Origin: Bradyrhizobium embrapense
Lineage (GTDB): Bacteria; Pseudomonadota; Alphaproteobacteria; Rhizobiales; Xanthobacteraceae
NCBI RefSeq assembly: GCF_001189235.2
Contig: NZ_LFIP02000017.1
Location: forward strand, 1 to 64,000
Direction: 5' to 3'
DNA: 64,000 nt
Shown: one piece after another, positions 40,746 through 49,843 of the stretch
Layout: every line of letters starts with the position of its first letter
Position numbering within the stretch: the first letter of the stretch is position 1
The notes under the pieces: model-generated
The model's database searches: none
What the model was told of the DNA's origin: nothing
What the model saw: the letters and a program-made list of their open reading frames with translations, nothing else
Program-made: the position numbers and the translations under genes

Positions 40746-41413
40746 GACAGATAGATCCGCTCATATAGCACCCGCAGGATGCCCGCGGTCGCGCCCCAGA
40801 TGTAGCGCTCGGCGAACGGCATCGCATAGTAGGACCGGTCCATGCCGCGGAATTCCTTGGTGTGGATCTGATGATTCTCCGGGTTCATCAGGAAGGCGAG
40901 CGGCACCTCGAACGCATCGACGACCTCGGCTTCGTTGATCTCCAGCGCAAATCCCGGCTTCACCTTGGCGACCGTCGGCAGGATGCGGAAGCCGAATGCG
41001 GTACCATAGAGGTCGAGATAACCGACGGGATCGATGAATTCCCGCTTCAGCCCGACTTCTTCACAGGCTTCGCGCAGCGCCGCATCGAGCGGCGAGGCGT
41101 CGGTGGCGTCGATCTTGCCGCCGGGAAACGAGATCTGGCCGGCATGGCTCGACAGGTTGGGCGAGCGCTGCGTCAGCAGCACGGTCGGCTCGGGATGATC
41201 GACCACCGGGATCAGCACCGCGGCCGGCCGCACCGGCTGCTCCTGGGCGACGATCTCCAGCATGCGATCGTTGCCGGAATCTCCGGTGCGCGGAATGATA
41301 TGCGGATCGACCAGGCCCGGCGGCACTTCGAAATTGAGCCGCGTGCGGGCTCGCGCGAAGAATTCCGTCGAGCTGATCGTCGCCGGCTTCACCTTCAGCA
41401 ACGGCTCGTTCAA
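40742..41413 (-). CDS. CoA pyrophosphatase-type Nudix hydrolase
   Basis: The 223-residue protein has the CoAse form of the Nudix box, SFPGGKIDATDASPLDAALR followed by EACEEVGL, preceded by LLTQRSPNLSSHAGQISFPG. These features mark the UPF0035/NudL-like family, which cleaves coenzyme A or nucleoside diphosphate derivatives. The reaction is inferred from family. It overlaps the DUF1285 and DUF6111 genes by four bases on each side and is in the conserved alphaproteobacterial operon ending in the CCA-adding enzyme. Confidence 0.92.
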   Translation of the reverse strand: MNEPLLKVKPATISSTEFFARARTRLNFEVPPGLVDPHIIPRTGDSGNDRMLEIVAQEQPVRPAAVLIPVVDHPEPTVLLTQRSPNLSSHAGQISFPGGKIDATDASPLDAALREACEEVGLKREFIDPVGYLDLYGTAFGFRILPTVAKVKPGFALEINEAEVVDAFEVPLAFLMNPENHQIHTKEFRGMDRSYYAMPFAERYIWGATAGILRVLYERIYLS

Positions 41414-42066
41414 AGTGCGCCCCTCACCTGGCTGGCATCGGCCATCGCGAAAAATTCGCCGCCGGACTCGATGCCGAACATCTCCTGACCATCGACCATC
41501 CGCTCCTCGCCCATGTCAACCAGATCGTAGTAGAGCGCGCGGGTGACCTTGGCCCACAGGTCGGCGCGGACGTGCAGATAGGGCGTCAATCCGCCGTCCG
41601 CGGCGGCCTCGAATCTGAGGCCGTGGCCCTTCTCGCAATCGACCCAGTCGTCGACATTGGTGCGGAACCGGAGCAAACGGCCGCGCGCGTCTTGCTCCGT
41701 CTGCATTTCCACGGCAAGGAACGGCGCGTCATCGACGCGGATGCCGACCTTCTCCACCGGTGTCACGAGAAAGTGCTTGCCGTCCTCGCGCTTCAGGATC
41801 GTGGAGAACAGCCGCACCAGCGCGGGGCGGCCGATCGGCGTTCCCATGTAGAACCAGGTGCCGTCGGGCGCGATTCGCATGTCGAGATCGCCGCAGAACG
41901 GCGGATTCCACAGATGAACCGGCGGCAGGCCCTTGCGTCCGGCTGGACCCGAGGTCGCGGCTTGATTGGCGGCAGTGGTCAGTCCTTCAAGGCCCTTGCC
42001 TCCGAGACCCCTCGTTTCAGGGCCCGTAGTTTCGCTGCCGGAATCGCTCTGCCCTTGCTTCGCCAT
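41410..42066 (-). CDS. DUF1285 domain protein
   Basis: The 218-residue protein matches DUF1285: VHLWNPPFCGDLDMRIAPDG, TWFYMGTPIGRPALVRLFST and LKREDGKHFLVTPVEKVGIR in order. The first 45 residues are low-complexity and probably disordered. Structures of DUF1285 proteins resemble small beta domains, but no function is established. It begins the four-gene overlapping operon and is divergent from the MoxR operon. The 229-base gap between them carries GATGTGG...CCACATC (42123-42153), a candidate operator. Confidence 0.87.
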   Translation of the reverse strand: MAKQGQSDSGSETTGPETRGLGGKGLEGLTTAANQAATSGPAGRKGLPPVHLWNPPFCGDLDMRIAPDGTWFYMGTPIGRPALVRLFSTILKREDGKHFLVTPVEKVGIRVDDAPFLAVEMQTEQDARGRLLRFRTNVDDWVDCEKGHGLRFEAAADGGLTPYLHVRADLWAKVTRALYYDLVDMGEERMVDGQEMFGIESGGEFFAMADASQVRGAL

Positions 42067-42295
42067 TGTTTGCCCTGAAGTTTCCCACCCTCAATCTGGC
42101 ACATTTGGTGCACGTATCCTGAGATGTGGTCGGGATGTCATTCTCGCCACATCGTGATGCCGTTCATACCCTGAAATACCGATAAGGTGGGGATAGTTTA
42201 ATTCAACGAATACATGGCCTTCGCACAGGTTTAGCATGCAAGCCATGTAGTGACGACGCGAGAATCGAGCGCATCGTCGAGAAGGAGCGGATCGA

Positions 42296-43300
42296 ATGGC
42301 CGGTGCAGACAGCGTCGAGAAACTGGAGGATGTGATCGTCCGTTCGGCCGAACAGGTCGCGGGCCAGATCAAGGCCGCCAAGGAAGCGGTCTCCACGGTC
42401 ATTTTCGGCCAGGACCAGGTGATCGAAAACACCCTGGTGACGATCCTGTCCGGCGGCCATGCGCTGTTGATCGGCGTCCCCGGCCTTGCCAAGACCAAGC
42501 TGGTCGAGACGCTCGGCGTCACGCTCGGTCTCGACGCCAAGCGCATCCAGTTCACGCCCGACCTGATGCCGTCGGACATTCTCGGCGCAGAAGTGCTCGA
42601 CGAGAGTTCGGCCGGCAAGCGCTCCTTCCGCTTCATCTCGGGTCCGGTGTTCGCGCAGCTGTTGATGGCTGACGAGATCAACCGCGCCAGCCCGCGCACT
42701 CAATCTGCGTTGCTGCAAGCCATGCAGGAGCAGCACATCACCATTGCCGGCGCGCGGCACGATCTGCCGAAGCCGTTCCACGTGCTCGCGACGCAGAACC
42801 CGCTCGAGCAGGAAGGCACCTATCCGCTGCCCGAAGCACAGCTCGACCGCTTCCTGATGGAAATCGACGTCGACTATCCCGATCGCGACGCCGAGCGGCG
42901 CATCCTGTTCGAAACCACCGGTGCCGAAGAGGCGCATGCCAAGCCGTCGATGGACGCGGAGACGCTGCTGTCGGCGCAGCGCCTGGTGCGGCGGCTGCCG
43001 GTCGGCGATTCCGTGGTCGAGGCGATCCTGACGCTGGTGCGTGCCGCGCGCCCCGGCACCGAAGGCGGCGAGGCCGGCAAGCTGATCGCCTGGGGACCCG
43101 GTCCCCGCGCCAGCCAGGCCCTGATGCTCGCGGTGCGCGCCCGCGCGCTGCTCGACGGCAGGCTCGCGCCGTCGATCGACGACGTGCTCGATCTCGCCGA
43201 GCCCGTGCTCAAGCACCGCATGGCGCTGACCTTCTCGGCGCGCGCCGAGGGCCGCACCATTCCTGACGTGATCAAGCAGTTGAAGACGCGGATCGGTTGA
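42296..43300 (+). CDS. MoxR-family AAA+ ATPase
   Basis: The 334-residue ATPase has Walker A GVPGLAKTK at residues 60-68, Walker B LLMADEINRA with Asp125-Glu126, and the MoxR-specific ATQNPLEQEGTYPLPEAQLD, where the sensor and arginine finger lie. MoxR proteins act as chaperone-like activators, often of proteins with von Willebrand A domains. This gene begins a four-gene operon. GGAGCG precedes the ATG, and the stop overlaps the next start (TGATG). This arrangement occurs widely in Hyphomicrobiales. Confidence 0.95.
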   Translation: MAGADSVEKLEDVIVRSAEQVAGQIKAAKEAVSTVIFGQDQVIENTLVTILSGGHALLIGVPGLAKTKLVETLGVTLGLDAKRIQFTPDLMPSDILGAEVLDESSAGKRSFRFISGPVFAQLLMADEINRASPRTQSALLQAMQEQHITIAGARHDLPKPFHVLATQNPLEQEGTYPLPEAQLDRFLMEIDVDYPDRDAERRILFETTGAEEAHAKPSMDAETLLSAQRLVRRLPVGDSVVEAILTLVRAARPGTEGGEAGKLIAWGPGPRASQALMLAVRARALLDGRLAPSIDDVLDLAEPVLKHRMALTFSARAEGRTIPDVIKQLKTRIG

Positions 43301-44241
43301 TGGCGGCAGACAACAGGCACCAGAACGAGGAGATCCTGGCGGTTCGACGTGCCGATGGCGAAAGCCGAACGCTCGCCGCATCGCTGCCGCGTCTGGTGCT
43401 TGAGGCCCGCCGTGTCGCCGCCAACGTCATCCATGGCCTGCACGGCCGCCGCCGCGCCGGCTCTGGCGAGAATTTCTGGCAATACCGCCGCTTCGTCTCC
43501 GGCGAGCCGTCGCAGCGCGTCGACTGGCGCCGCTCGGCGCGTGACGACCATCTCTATGTCCGCGAGCAGGAATGGGAAGCCGCGCACACCGTGTGGATCT
43601 GGCCCGACCGCTCGTCCTCGATGGCCTTTGCCTCCCGCGAGGCGCGCGACTCCAAGCTGGAGCGCGGACTGATCGTCGCCTTCGCGTTGGCCGAGTTGCT
43701 CGTTGCCGGCGGAGAGCGCGTCGGCATTCCCGGCCTGCTGAACCCGACCGCAAGCCTCAACGTGATCGACAAGATGGCGGAAGCGATGTTGCACGACGAG
43801 ACGACGCGCCCGAGCCTGCCGCCGTCCTTCGTGCCGTCGTCGCTGGCCGAGATCGTGGTGCTGTCGGATTTCTGGTCGCCGATCGCGGAGATCACGGCGA
43901 TGCTGGCCGGGCTTTCATCCTCGGGCGCGCACGGCACCATGATCCAGGTCGTCGATCCCGCCGAGGAGACCTTCCCCTATTCGGGCCGCGTCGAATTCGT
44001 CGAGCCGGAGGCCGGCAGCGTCATCACCGCGGGCCGCGCCGAGAGCTGGGCCAGTGATTATGTCGCGCGCGTCGCGCTGCATCGCGACGAGATCCGCAGC
44101 GAGACCAACCGGCTCGACTGGCTGTTCTCGACCCACACCACCAGCCGCTCCGCGGCCGAACTGCTGCTGTTCCTGCATGCCGGCATGATGGTGAGCAAGG
44201 GCGGCGGCCGCTCAACCGTCAAGGCGGGACGCAGCGCATGA
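43300..44241 (+). CDS. DUF58 domain protein
   Basis: The 313-residue protein carries the DUF58 signature FWQYRRFVSGEPSQRVDWRR followed by SARDDHLYVREQEWE, with a vWA-like segment TVWIWPDRSSSMAFAS. DUF58 proteins accompany MoxR ATPases and may be their substrates. The MIDAS-like DxSxS appears as DRSSS. There is no membrane helix. The ATG at 43300 overlaps the moxR stop, and the end overlaps the next start by four bases, so the three are coupled. Confidence 0.9.
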   Translation: MAADNRHQNEEILAVRRADGESRTLAASLPRLVLEARRVAANVIHGLHGRRRAGSGENFWQYRRFVSGEPSQRVDWRRSARDDHLYVREQEWEAAHTVWIWPDRSSSMAFASREARDSKLERGLIVAFALAELLVAGGERVGIPGLLNPTASLNVIDKMAEAMLHDETTRPSLPPSFVPSSLAEIVVLSDFWSPIAEITAMLAGLSSSGAHGTMIQVVDPAEETFPYSGRVEFVEPEAGSVITAGRAESWASDYVARVALHRDEIRSETNRLDWLFSTHTTSRSAAELLLFLHAGMMVSKGGGRSTVKAGRSA

Positions 44242-47051
44242 TCGCAGGCCTCCCGCTCTCCTTTGCCGAACCATTGCTGCTGCTGGGGCTGGTCAGCCTG
44301 CCGGTACTGTGGTGGCTGCTCCGCGTGATGCCGCCGCGGCCGCGCCGGATCGAATTCCCACCGACGCGGCTGTTGTTCGATATAGCGCCCAAGGAGGAGA
44401 CGCCGTCGCGCACGCCGTGGTGGCTGACCTTGCTGCGGCTCGCCGCCGCTGCGCTCGTCATCTTCGCCGCCGCCGGACCGATCTGGAATCCGCAGACCGG
44501 CGTTGCCGCCGGCAAGCAGCCGCTGGTGATCCTGCTCGACGACGGCTGGAGCGCGGCCTCGAGCTGGGACGCGCGGATCAAGGCGGCGGACGAATTGGTC
44601 ACCAATGCCGACAGCGACCGCCGCGGCGTCGCGCTGGTGCCGCTGTCCGAGCCCGCGCGCGACATCACGCTGATGCCGGCCGGTGCCGCGCGCGTCGCGC
44701 TGCGCCAGCTTGCGCCAAAGCCCTACTCGATCGATCGCGTTGAAACCCTGGCGACGCTGGAACGTTTCCTCAAATCGACCGGCGACTGCGACATCGCCTG
44801 GCTGTCCGACGGCGTGGACACCGGCCGCGGCAGCGAATTCACCGAAGGTCTCGGCAGGGTTATCGAGAACCGCAATCTGACGATCTATGCCGGCGGTGCG
44901 CAATCGGCGCAGGCGCTGGTCGCGGCCGAGAACGCCGCCGCCAAGATGACCGTCAAGGTGCTGCGCACCGAGAGCGGCATCGCGGCGGGAACGGTGCGCG
45001 CGGTCGACGCCAAGGGCTCGCCGATCGGCGAGGCCCGCTACGCATTCGGCCCGCAGGAGCGCGAGACCGAAGCTGCCTTCGATCTTCCGGTCGAATTGCG
45101 CAACGACATCGCGCGGCTCGAAATTGCCGGCGAACGTTCGGCCGGCGCCGTGCAGCTGCTCGACCGGCGCTGGCGCCGCCGCGCCATCGGCGTGGTCTCC
45201 GGTGCGAGCAACGACACCGCGCAGCCGCTGCTGGCGTCGACCTTCTATCTCTCACGCGCACTGTCACCCTTCGCCGACGTCAGGCTCGGCGATCGTGGCG
45301 CGCCGCAGCAGGTGATCGGGCAGTTCCTCGATCAGCGGCTGCCGATGATCGTGTTGGCCGATGTCGGCACGCTGTCGCCGGAGATCCGCGACCGGCTCAA
45401 CGCCTGGATCGAGCAAGGCGGCGTGCTGGTGCGCTTCGCAGGTCCCCGCCTCGCCCAGGCCGATGACGACCTCGTTCCGGTCAAGCTGCGCCGCGGCGGA
45501 CGCACGCTCGGCGGCAGCCTGACCTGGGAGAAGCCGCAGCACATGGCCTCGTTCGCCGCCGACGGCCCGTTCACCGGCCTCATTGTGCCGAAGGACATCA
45601 CCGTCAGCCGCCAGGTGCTGGCCGAGCCCGACGCCGTGCTCGCGACCAAGAGCTGGGCCTCGCTGGAGGACGGCACGCCGCTCGTCACCGGCGAGCATCG
45701 CGGCAAGGGCGTGGTCAGCCTGTTCCACGTCGGCGCCGACATGCGCTGGTCCGATCTGCCGATGTCCGGCACTTTCGTCGAGATGCTGCGCCGGCTGATC
45801 GACATGTCCGGTTACACCTCGAAGCCCGGCCCTGGCGTCGCCAGCGATCCCACCGCCGAGACGGTGGCGCCGCTGCGCACGCTCGATGGCTTCGGCACAT
45901 TCGGCCCGCCGCCCTCGACCGCCAAGCCAATGTCGGCGGACTATCGCGACCGCGGAACGGCGGACCATCCGCCCGGCTTCTACGGCACCACCGAGAGCCC
46001 GATCGCGGTCAACACGCTGGCCTCCGCCGACCGCATCGCGCCGCTCGACACCTCCGGCCTGCGCGCGAAGCATGCGACCTACACCAACACCGAGCCGCGT
46101 GACCTGCGCGGCATCATGCTGTCGACGGCGCTGGCGCTGTTCCTGCTCGATGCGATCGTGGTGGCGATGCTCGGCGGCAGCCTTGCGGCGCTGATCCGAC
46201 GGCGCGCCGCACCAGCGGTGCTTGCGTTGGCCTTCGTGCTTGCGACCATGATTGTGCCGTCGCAGACGCGCGCGCAGAACGCCAGCAGCGACGATTTCGC
46301 CATCAAGGCGGTGTCGCAGACGCGGCTGGCCTATGTCGTGACCGGCAATGCCGACGTCGATTCCATCGTCAAGGCCGGGATGTCCGGCCTGACGCTGTTC
46401 CTCGGCCAGCGCACTGCACTCGAAGCCGGCGATCCCGTCGGCATCGATCCCGCGCGCGACGAGCTGGCGTTCTTCCCGCTGATCTACTGGCCGATCGTGC
46501 CGGGCGCGCCGAAGCCGCCGCAGGACGCCATCAACAAGATCGACGCCTACATGAAGCAGGGCGGCACCGTGATCTTCGATACCCGTGACGCCGTCGAGGC
46601 GCCGCCGGGCGACAACGGTTCGTCGCAGACCCCGGGCATGCAGACGCTGCGCGAACTGCTGTCGACCCTCGACGTGCCCGAGCTCGAGCCGGTGCCGCGC
46701 GAGCACGTGCTGACCAAGACGTTCTATCTGCTGCGCGACTTCCCCGGGCGCTTCAACTCGGGCCAGACCTGGGTCGAGGCGCTGCCGCGCGAGGACGACG
46801 AGGAGAGCGCGCAGCGCCCGGCACGCGGCGGCGACGGCGTCTCGCCGATCATCATCACGTCCAACGATCTCGCCGGCGCCTGGGCGATCCGCCCCGACGG
46901 GCAGCCGATGCTGCCGCTGACGCCGGGCGAGCCGCGCCAGCGCGAATTCGCCTTCCGCGCCGGCGTCAACATCGTGATGTACACGCTGACCGGCAACTAC
47001 AAGGCCGACCAGGTGCACGCGCCTGCCTTGATCGAGCGGCTGGGACAATAA
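44238..47051 (+). CDS. BatA-type N-terminus with DUF4159 C-terminus, membrane protein
   Basis: The 937-residue protein starts with a BatA-like double membrane hairpin (residues about 8-30 and 62-82; EPLLLLGLVSLPVLWWLL). A vWA-like region follows with LVILLDDGWSAASSWDARI in place of a perfect MIDAS motif. Two more helices lie near 628-655 and 663-685, and the C-terminal 230 residues match DUF4159 (LAFFPLIYWPIVPGAPKPPQ, GGTVIFDTRDA). DUF4159 has a Rossmann-like amidotransferase-type fold. The protein probably works with the MoxR/DUF58 pair at the membrane, by analogy with Bat systems. Function is not established. Confidence 0.85.
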   Translation: MIAGLPLSFAEPLLLLGLVSLPVLWWLLRVMPPRPRRIEFPPTRLLFDIAPKEETPSRTPWWLTLLRLAAAALVIFAAAGPIWNPQTGVAAGKQPLVILLDDGWSAASSWDARIKAADELVTNADSDRRGVALVPLSEPARDITLMPAGAARVALRQLAPKPYSIDRVETLATLERFLKSTGDCDIAWLSDGVDTGRGSEFTEGLGRVIENRNLTIYAGGAQSAQALVAAENAAAKMTVKVLRTESGIAAGTVRAVDAKGSPIGEARYAFGPQERETEAAFDLPVELRNDIARLEIAGERSAGAVQLLDRRWRRRAIGVVSGASNDTAQPLLASTFYLSRALSPFADVRLGDRGAPQQVIGQFLDQRLPMIVLADVGTLSPEIRDRLNAWIEQGGVLVRFAGPRLAQADDDLVPVKLRRGGRTLGGSLTWEKPQHMASFAADGPFTGLIVPKDITVSRQVLAEPDAVLATKSWASLEDGTPLVTGEHRGKGVVSLFHVGADMRWSDLPMSGTFVEMLRRLIDMSGYTSKPGPGVASDPTAETVAPLRTLDGFGTFGPPPSTAKPMSADYRDRGTADHPPGFYGTTESPIAVNTLASADRIAPLDTSGLRAKHATYTNTEPRDLRGIMLSTALALFLLDAIVVAMLGGSLAALIRRRAAPAVLALAFVLATMIVPSQTRAQNASSDDFAIKAVSQTRLAYVVTGNADVDSIVKAGMSGLTLFLGQRTALEAGDPVGIDPARDELAFFPLIYWPIVPGAPKPPQDAINKIDAYMKQGGTVIFDTRDAVEAPPGDNGSSQTPGMQTLRELLSTLDVPELEPVPREHVLTKTFYLLRDFPGRFNSGQTWVEALPREDDEESAQRPARGGDGVSPIIITSNDLAGAWAIRPDGQPMLPLTPGEPRQREFAFRAGVNIVMYTLTGNYKADQVHAPALIERLGQ

Positions 47052-47052
47052 T

Positions 47053-49116
47053 ATGAACTACGGTATCGCGTTCACACCGCTGGTTCCCTCACTCGTGCTG
47101 TGGGTCGGGCTCGGCGCGATCGTCGTCATCGCGGCACTGTTGCTGCTGTCGCGCCCGCGCGGTGCCGCGGTGCGTGTCGCCGCGCTGGCGCTGATCCTGC
47201 TTGCGCTGGCCAATCCCTCCTTCACCCGCGAGGACCGCGAGCCGCTATCCTCGGTTGCCGCCGTCGTGGTCGATAAGAGCCCGAGCCAGAATTTCGGCAC
47301 GCGCAACCAGGAGACCGACAAGGCGCGGCAGGCGCTGGTCGACAGCCTGAAGCAGATCAAGGGCCTCGAGGTCCGCGTCGTCGAGGCCGGCCAGGCCGAT
47401 GGCGAAACCGACGGCACCAAGCTGTTCGGCGCGCTGACGTCGGCGCTGTCGGACGTTCCGGTCGAGCGCGTCGCCGGCGCGTTCATGATCACCGACGGCC
47501 GCGTGCACGATATTCCCGCCAACGCGCAGGCGCTTGGATTCCAGGCCCCGGTGCACGCCTTGATCACCGGCCGCAAGGACGAGCGCGACCGCCGCATCGC
47601 GATTACAGCGGCGCCGCGCTTCGGCATCGTCGGCCAGACCCAGACCATCACCTTCCGGCTCGACGACCAGGGCGTCAGCGGCGAGCGCGCCAAGGTCACG
47701 ATCCGCCGCGACGGCGAGGTGATCAACGAGCGCACGATGACCTCAGGCCAGACCTCGAGCGTCGACATCGACATCAAGCATGCCGGTCCCAACATCGTCG
47801 AGATCGAGGCCTCGCCGCTCGAGAACGAGCTGACGCCGGTCAACAACCGCGCCGTGGTGGCGATCGATGGCGTGCGCGACAAGCTGCGCGTGCTGCTGGT
47901 GTCCGGCGAGCCGCATGCCGGCGAGCGCACCTGGCGCAACCTCTTGAAGTCCGATCCCAGCGTCGATCTCGTCCACTTCACCATTCTCCGCCCGCCGGAG
48001 AAGCAGGACGGCACGCCGATCAACGAGCTGTCGCTGATCGCGTTTCCGACCCGCGAGCTGTTCCAGCAGAAGATCAACGAATTCCAGCTGATCATCTTCG
48101 ACCGCTACGCCCGCCAGGGCGTGCTGCCGATCGCCTATTTCGACAATATTGCGCGCTATGTCCGTTCTGGCGGCGCGGTGCTGGTGTCGGCCGGCCCCGA
48201 TTATGCCTCGACCACCAGCATCTGGCGCACGCCGCTGGATTCGGTGCTGCCGGCCGAGCCGGTCGGCGTCACCGAGAAGCCGTTCTATGCGCATCTGAGC
48301 GATGCCGGAAAACGCCACCCGGTGACGCGCGGGCTGGAAGGTTCGAATGCCGAGCCGCCGCATTGGAGCCGATTCTTCCGCACCGTCGACACCCGCAACG
48401 CGATCAACCCGCCGGTCATGACCGGCGCCGACGGCAAACCGCTGCTGCTGCTTTCGCGCTTTGGCGAAGGCCGCGTCGCATTGCTGCTGTCCGACCAGAT
48501 CTGGCTGTGGGCGCGCGGCTATGAGGGCGGCGGGCCGCATCTCGATTTGTTGCGGCGGGTGTCGCACTGGCTGATGAAGCAGCCCGACCTCGACGAAGAG
48601 GCGCTGCGCATGCAGGTGCAGGGCAAGGACCTGATGGTGGTGCGCCAGACCATGGCCGACACCGTCGCGCCGGTCACCGTGACGTCGCCGAGCGGCGCCA
48701 CGCATGAACTTACCTTGACCGCCGGCGATCCCGGCGAGTGGCGCGCGACACTGCCGGCAAACGAGCTCGGCCTGTGGCAGGCCACCGACGGCACGCTGAA
48801 GGCGCTGATCAATGTCGGCCCGACCAACCCGAAGGAATTCTCGGAAGTCACCTCGACCACCGACATGCTGAAGCCGCTGGCGCAGGCGACCGGCGGCGAC
48901 GCACGGCGCATCGTCGACGGCTCGAGCCTCGACATGCCGCGCATCGTGCCGGTGCGCGCGTCCTCGATCTTCCGCGGCGACAACTGGCTCGGCGTCAAGA
49001 TGCGCGACGCCAGCGTGGTCAAGGGCGTCGGCGTGCTGCCGATGTTCGCCGGCCTGGTCGGCCTGCTGCTGCTGCTCGGCGCATTCGCCGCGACCTGGCT
49101 GCGTGAGGGACGCTGA
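47053..49116 (+). CDS. Large membrane protein, glutamine-amidotransferase-like, MoxR operon
   Basis: The 687-residue protein has two N-terminal membrane helices (about 12-34 and 40-56), a long soluble region, and a C-terminal helix (MFAGLVGLLLLLGAFAATWL, about 660-680). Early on it reads SSVAAVVVDKSPSQNFGTRN, a degenerate vWA start, and later LQLIIFDRYARQGVLPIAYF-type segments and GGAVLVSAGPDY reminiscent of class I amidotransferase-like domains without a catalytic Cys. It follows the DUF4159 gene by one base. It is probably a structural partner in the same membrane complex. No enzymatic role is supported. Confidence 0.82.
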   Translation: MNYGIAFTPLVPSLVLWVGLGAIVVIAALLLLSRPRGAAVRVAALALILLALANPSFTREDREPLSSVAAVVVDKSPSQNFGTRNQETDKARQALVDSLKQIKGLEVRVVEAGQADGETDGTKLFGALTSALSDVPVERVAGAFMITDGRVHDIPANAQALGFQAPVHALITGRKDERDRRIAITAAPRFGIVGQTQTITFRLDDQGVSGERAKVTIRRDGEVINERTMTSGQTSSVDIDIKHAGPNIVEIEASPLENELTPVNNRAVVAIDGVRDKLRVLLVSGEPHAGERTWRNLLKSDPSVDLVHFTILRPPEKQDGTPINELSLIAFPTRELFQQKINEFQLIIFDRYARQGVLPIAYFDNIARYVRSGGAVLVSAGPDYASTTSIWRTPLDSVLPAEPVGVTEKPFYAHLSDAGKRHPVTRGLEGSNAEPPHWSRFFRTVDTRNAINPPVMTGADGKPLLLLSRFGEGRVALLLSDQIWLWARGYEGGGPHLDLLRRVSHWLMKQPDLDEEALRMQVQGKDLMVVRQTMADTVAPVTVTSPSGATHELTLTAGDPGEWRATLPANELGLWQATDGTLKALINVGPTNPKEFSEVTSTTDMLKPLAQATGGDARRIVDGSSLDMPRIVPVRASSIFRGDNWLGVKMRDASVVKGVGVLPMFAGLVGLLLLLGAFAATWLREGR

Positions 49117-49200
49117 GACCAACAGCGCGCGACGTCCCATCGGCCCCGTCGCTGCAATCCCACACCAGCAATGGATCGACACAATGTGTCTGAACCACCG

Positions 49201-49243
49201 TTGACATCGCGGCCACCCTCCGATGTTATAATGTAACATCGGA
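49201..49243 (+). promoter_or_regulatory. Zur-type operator overlapping promoter
   Basis: TCCGATGTTA-TAATG-TAACATCGGA (49219-49243) is a perfect palindrome with 10-bp arms and a core ATGTTATAATGTAACAT, which resembles known Zur boxes. TTGACA (49201-49206) and TGTTAT (49224-49229) are 17 bases apart, so the operator covers the -10. It precedes a DUF2946-like gene and a TonB receptor. Zinc control is inferred. Confidence 0.72.
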
Positions 49244-49288
49244 TGGCCGGGGAATGAGCGCCGCCCCGATGGTGGGGGTTCAATCGGC

Positions 49289-49714
49289 GTGAAGTGGTTC
49301 CGGAGACATATCAGGACTGGTTCGCGGCTGGCGCTGTTCGCGCTCGCTGTCCAGTTCGTGCTGTCGTTCGGGCATTTCCACCCGATTGCCGCCGCGCAAG
49401 CGGCGCCCGCAATCCAGTCCGGTCTGTCGCTGCTCGATCTCGCCTATATCGGGACCTCGGCGACGCCGGACCTCGCGGTCCAGGTGACCGGGACCGAGCC
49501 GCCCGTCCGGCACGACAACGACCGGCACCATCCCGCCGACAATTGCGCGATCTGCACCGTCATCTCGCTCGCGAGCAGCGTGCTGTTCACGGCGCCGCCG
49601 GTGCTGTTGCTGCCGGAGGCCGTCGAGCTTCTGTTCCGCACCACCAATGCCGAATTCCTCCATCTGAAGTCGGCGCCCGCGGCGTTCCGTTCCCGCGCAC
49701 CTCCTGTGTCCTGA
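49289..49714 (+). CDS. DUF2946-like small exported protein with His/Cys motif
   Basis: The 141-residue product starts at GTG 49289 with a basic N-terminus and a hydrophobic signal or anchor (SRLALFALAVQFVLSFGHFH). A His-rich HDNDRHHPADNCAIC follows, with a CXXC pair. This matches the DUF2946 type, which occurs beside TonB-dependent metal receptors in proteobacteria. The metal-ligand residues suggest zinc or copper binding in the periplasm, but that is inference. A Zur-type palindrome lies 46 bases upstream and a TonB receptor follows 129 bases downstream, so it probably belongs to a zinc uptake unit. Confidence 0.78.
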   Translation: MKWFRRHIRTGSRLALFALAVQFVLSFGHFHPIAAAQAAPAIQSGLSLLDLAYIGTSATPDLAVQVTGTEPPVRHDNDRHHPADNCAICTVISLASSVLFTAPPVLLLPEAVELLFRTTNAEFLHLKSAPAAFRSRAPPVS

Positions 49715-49843
49715 CATCGACTGATTGCTGCACGCCCTGAGCGGACGGCCGCGTCACGATTGCGGCTTCCCGCAGGGCAAATCGGAATCGATCCGTCGTT
49801 TCGACGGGGCTGGATCAGCACTTCCAGCATTTGGACCAAGACA

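Noticed and set aside
42123..42153. GATGTGG...CCACATC inverted repeat between DUF1285 and MoxR as a terminator
   Set aside because: The two flanking genes diverge, so no transcript should end here. The 17-base loop and absence of a T-run fit an operator better, but evidence is thin, so it is mentioned only under DUF1285.
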